Shown here: positions 37,444-38,834 of the stretch, in pieces
Numbering within the stretch: position 1 is the stretch's first letter
How the letters are laid out: the number at the start of each line of letters is the position of its first letter
Assembly: GCA_019634055.1 (NCBI GenBank)
Contig: JAHQVZ010000093.1
Location: 1-38,834, forward strand
Direction: 5' to 3'
DNA: 38,834 nt
Source: Leptolyngbyaceae cyanobacterium MAG.088
GTDB lineage: Bacteria > Cyanobacteriota > Cyanobacteriia > Phormidesmidales > Phormidesmidaceae
The notes under the pieces: generated by a model
Database searches by the model: none
Seen by the model: only the letters and a program-made list of their open reading frames with translations
Told to the model about the DNA's origin: nothing
Translations under genes and position numbers: made by a program

Positions 37444-37781
37444 CGACTATTACGGTCTAAGGGATGCGGGCATTGTCCTGAAGTTGGGTGATTTATCCGA
37501 GAAGGGGCATAGTCCAGATTTATCTAGGTGCTGAAATACTTTCCTTATTGAATCAGAGATTATGCAGTCAAGGTCTATCTTTAGTGAAAAGTTAATGCAG
37601 ATAGGGATTGGCAAAGATCAGCTATTTGTAAGGATATGATGGTGGGGCTTACGGAGACGAATAAGCTGGTGGAGGTTGGTCAGAAACTGTTGCCTGCGAT
37701 TGGGGCTTTGTTTTTATTGTGAGGGGTGGTTTAATAGCATAATGGGTTGTACGGGGATTTCCTCCCCGCGCCCCTCCATGA

Positions 37782-37809
37782 CGTGGGGAAGTTAGGTCCC
37801 CACACCCCT
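37782..37809 (-). repeat. Intergenic repeat copy A (inverted relative to copy B)
   Basis: The minus strand reads AGGGGTGTGGGGACC then CTTCCCCACG. It shares most of its length with the copy about 310 bp to the right, in the opposite orientation. Its arms GTGGGG and CCCCAC can pair into a hairpin. Confidence 0.6.
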
Positions 37810-37996
37810 CGAAAGTAGGTTGTTAATGGTAGCAATAATGCTGGTGCAGAAGGAGTTACGGCTAGGGGATTACGCTGCTCCGCGTTCGCTACACATCGTA
37901 AAAGAACAAAGTGCATACGAAATCTGTGCAGATATTCCCCATATCCAAAGACTATTTGTCTTTCAATCTTTTAGCGGCAGGGAGATAATCTCTGTT

Positions 37997-38030
37997 TTTA
38001 GAATTTTGTCGCAACGCGCAAAATTCTAAA
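37997..38030. repeat. Inverted repeat with 12-bp perfect arms
   Basis: TTTAGAATTTTG and CAAAATTCTAAA are perfect inverse complements around a 10-nt loop. No T-run follows. It could be a hairpin in a transcript or part of a dispersed element. Confidence 0.8.
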
Positions 38031-38091
38031 CTACCTAGCCAACCGCTTTTTGTCGCAATTTGCCAATAGTTTCATATTTTTTCGTTGGGTT

Positions 38092-38160
38092 GTAGGGCGG
38101 CGGAACGCCCTACCCAGGGGGTGTGGGGAACTCGGTGGGACCCCACGCAGCTGGTTTTGC
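38092..38160 (+). repeat. Intergenic repeat copy B with 8-bp hairpin
   Basis: GTAGGGCG and CGCCCTAC (38092-38113) form an 8-bp hairpin with a 6-nt loop. It is followed by AGGGGGTGTGGGGAAC and GGGACCCCACGCAG, related in sequence and inverse in orientation to copy A. Confidence 0.6.
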
Positions 38161-38186
38161 TTCCCTACCCAAACCTTTCTAATTCC

Positions 38187-38834
38187 TTACGCCATAACAG
38201 TCTTAATCACCCAATCTCTAACTAACGGATTCACCAACTCAGGCCGATCATCATGGGGACAATGCCCCGCCTCCAAAAAATGTTCTTCAATATCGCTGTA
38301 ATACTTCCTAAATAAATTACTGCGCTCCTCACAGTTCATCCAAGGATCCTTTGTGCCCCACAACAACAATAAAGGCCGCTCCAACTGCGACAACAACACA
38401 TCCACTCGCTCACCTCTCGGAGCCTTAAATAAAGCCGCAAACGCAGCCGGAGCCTCTGGCTCAGTCGCCGGACGATAAATATTCTCAATCAGCTCCTCAG
38501 TCACCGCATCCTGGTTTACGTAGACCTGCTTGAGCGTCTTGCGAATATAAGACTTCTTTTTTACAAACTGGAAAACAAACCAGCTAGGCACTGGACTGAG
38601 AATAATATTTTTAATCGTATTGCCAATCGCTTTTTTCAGTGGACTGGCTTCTTTAGCAGGCATCTGATCCTTAAATGAGCCCACCCCATTCAATAACACC
38701 GCACCCTTCACCCATTGAGGCCGAGTCGCCGCCGTAAACAAACAGCTATAACCACCGATGGAGTTACCCGCAATCACCGCTGGACGGCCAACAATCTGCT
38801 CGATAAAATCGCTTAGCTGGTCGCGCCATAGGTC
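38187..38834 (-). CDS. Alpha/beta hydrolase (5' end outside window)
   Basis: The minus-strand frame is open to the right edge, so the N-terminus is missing; 215 residues are visible. The nucleophile elbow is GNSIGG (Ser), preceded by FIEQIVGRPAVIA, which is normal for the fold. The acid is probably Asp in LLLWGTKDPW and the His is in AGHCPHDDRPELVN, near the C-terminus. A cap domain with basic helices (KKAIGNTIKNIIL, VFQFVKKKSYIRKT) lies between. This matches cyanobacterial alpha/beta hydrolases of the type that includes chlorophyll-related esterases, though the substrate is unknown. A GTG within the elbow region could be mistaken for a start; the frame continues beyond it. Confidence 0.88.
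   Translation of the reverse strand, partial: DLWRDQLSDFIEQIVGRPAVIAGNSIGGYSCLFTAATRPQWVKGAVLLNGVGSFKDQMPAKEASPLKKAIGNTIKNIILSPVPSWFVFQFVKKKSYIRKTLKQVYVNQDAVTEELIENIYRPATEPEAPAAFAALFKAPRGERVDVLLSQLERPLLLLWGTKDPWMNCEERSNLFRKYYSDIEEHFLEAGHCPHDDRPELVNPLVRDWVIKTVMA

Larger units (their letters stand above)
37444..38186. other. Repeat-rich intergenic region, no firm gene
   Basis: This ~740-bp stretch carries two inverted copies of a cyanobacterial intergenic repeat, a 12-bp-arm hairpin and an 8-bp-arm hairpin (listed separately). A 28-codon frame at 37636-37722 has an AAGGA site before two ATGs and a hydrophobic end (LLPAIGALFLL); I give it low weight. A segment near 37870 (GCTCCGCGTTCGCTACAC) resembles dispersed cyanobacterial repeat sequence. 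Longer frames here are not gene-like. Confidence 0.55.

Noticed and set aside
37820-38029. 69-codon plus-strand frame
   Set aside because: It runs through repeat DNA and a palindrome and has no protein-like pattern.

Overview
The window comes from a cyanobacterium. Supporting signs are the many HIP1 octamers (GCGATCGC; I counted 14 by eye), cyanobacterial lineage genes (a DUF3181-type protein, a 2TM protein, an HpsE-type glycosyltransferase, CbiT, a GlgA2-type glycogen synthase, a cyanobacterial-type SSB), short tandem repeats inside and between genes, and the arrangement of the exopolysaccharide genes. No genus can be fixed from sequence alone.

Region 1 (1-6.4 kb) looks like a conflict/immunity island. 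On the minus strand an LSDAT (SLOG/TRPM-N-like) nucleotide-sensor protein is followed by a SLATT/DUF4231 two-TM membrane protein that runs off the left edge. Divergent from them is a large protein with two TIR domains, a membrane segment and about 15 WD40 repeats. A small ORF with a signal-peptide-like start sits just past its end. I found no HIP1 site here, which suggests a different origin from the rest.

Region 2 (6.6-13 kb) is ordinary housekeeping: a DUF1643 protein, an MFS transporter, tRNA-Arg(ACG), moaC, a 2TM protein, a DUF3181 protein, a Pro/Ala-rich protein with a 24-bp tandem repeat and a strong terminator, a PLP-dependent Orn/Lys/Arg decarboxylase and cbiT.

Region 3 (13.4-27.7 kb) is a polysaccharide/specialised-metabolite block. 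It holds an HpsE-like glycosyltransferase fused to a degenerate EAL domain, a second HpsE-like enzyme translationally coupled to it, a GT2, a GT4-like enzyme, an unknown 193-aa protein, a possible frameshifted small gene, and a 1751-aa adenylation-ketoreductase-carrier-thioesterase megasynthase. Opposite the megasynthase lie a sulfotransferase, an HTTM-type membrane protein and a small membrane-anchored protein.

Region 4 (28-38.8 kb) contains a cyanobacterial protein with an internal duplication, a 59-nt perfect-arm hairpin, a GH38 alpha-mannosidase carrying an in-frame repeat insertion, an SSB-like protein, glgA2, a polyphosphate kinase cut off after its N and H domains, a hypothetical protein, a repeat-rich intergenic region and the end of an alpha/beta hydrolase. 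The most notable candidates are the LSDAT-SLATT / TIR-TIR-WD40 island and the glycosyltransferase-EAL fusion.
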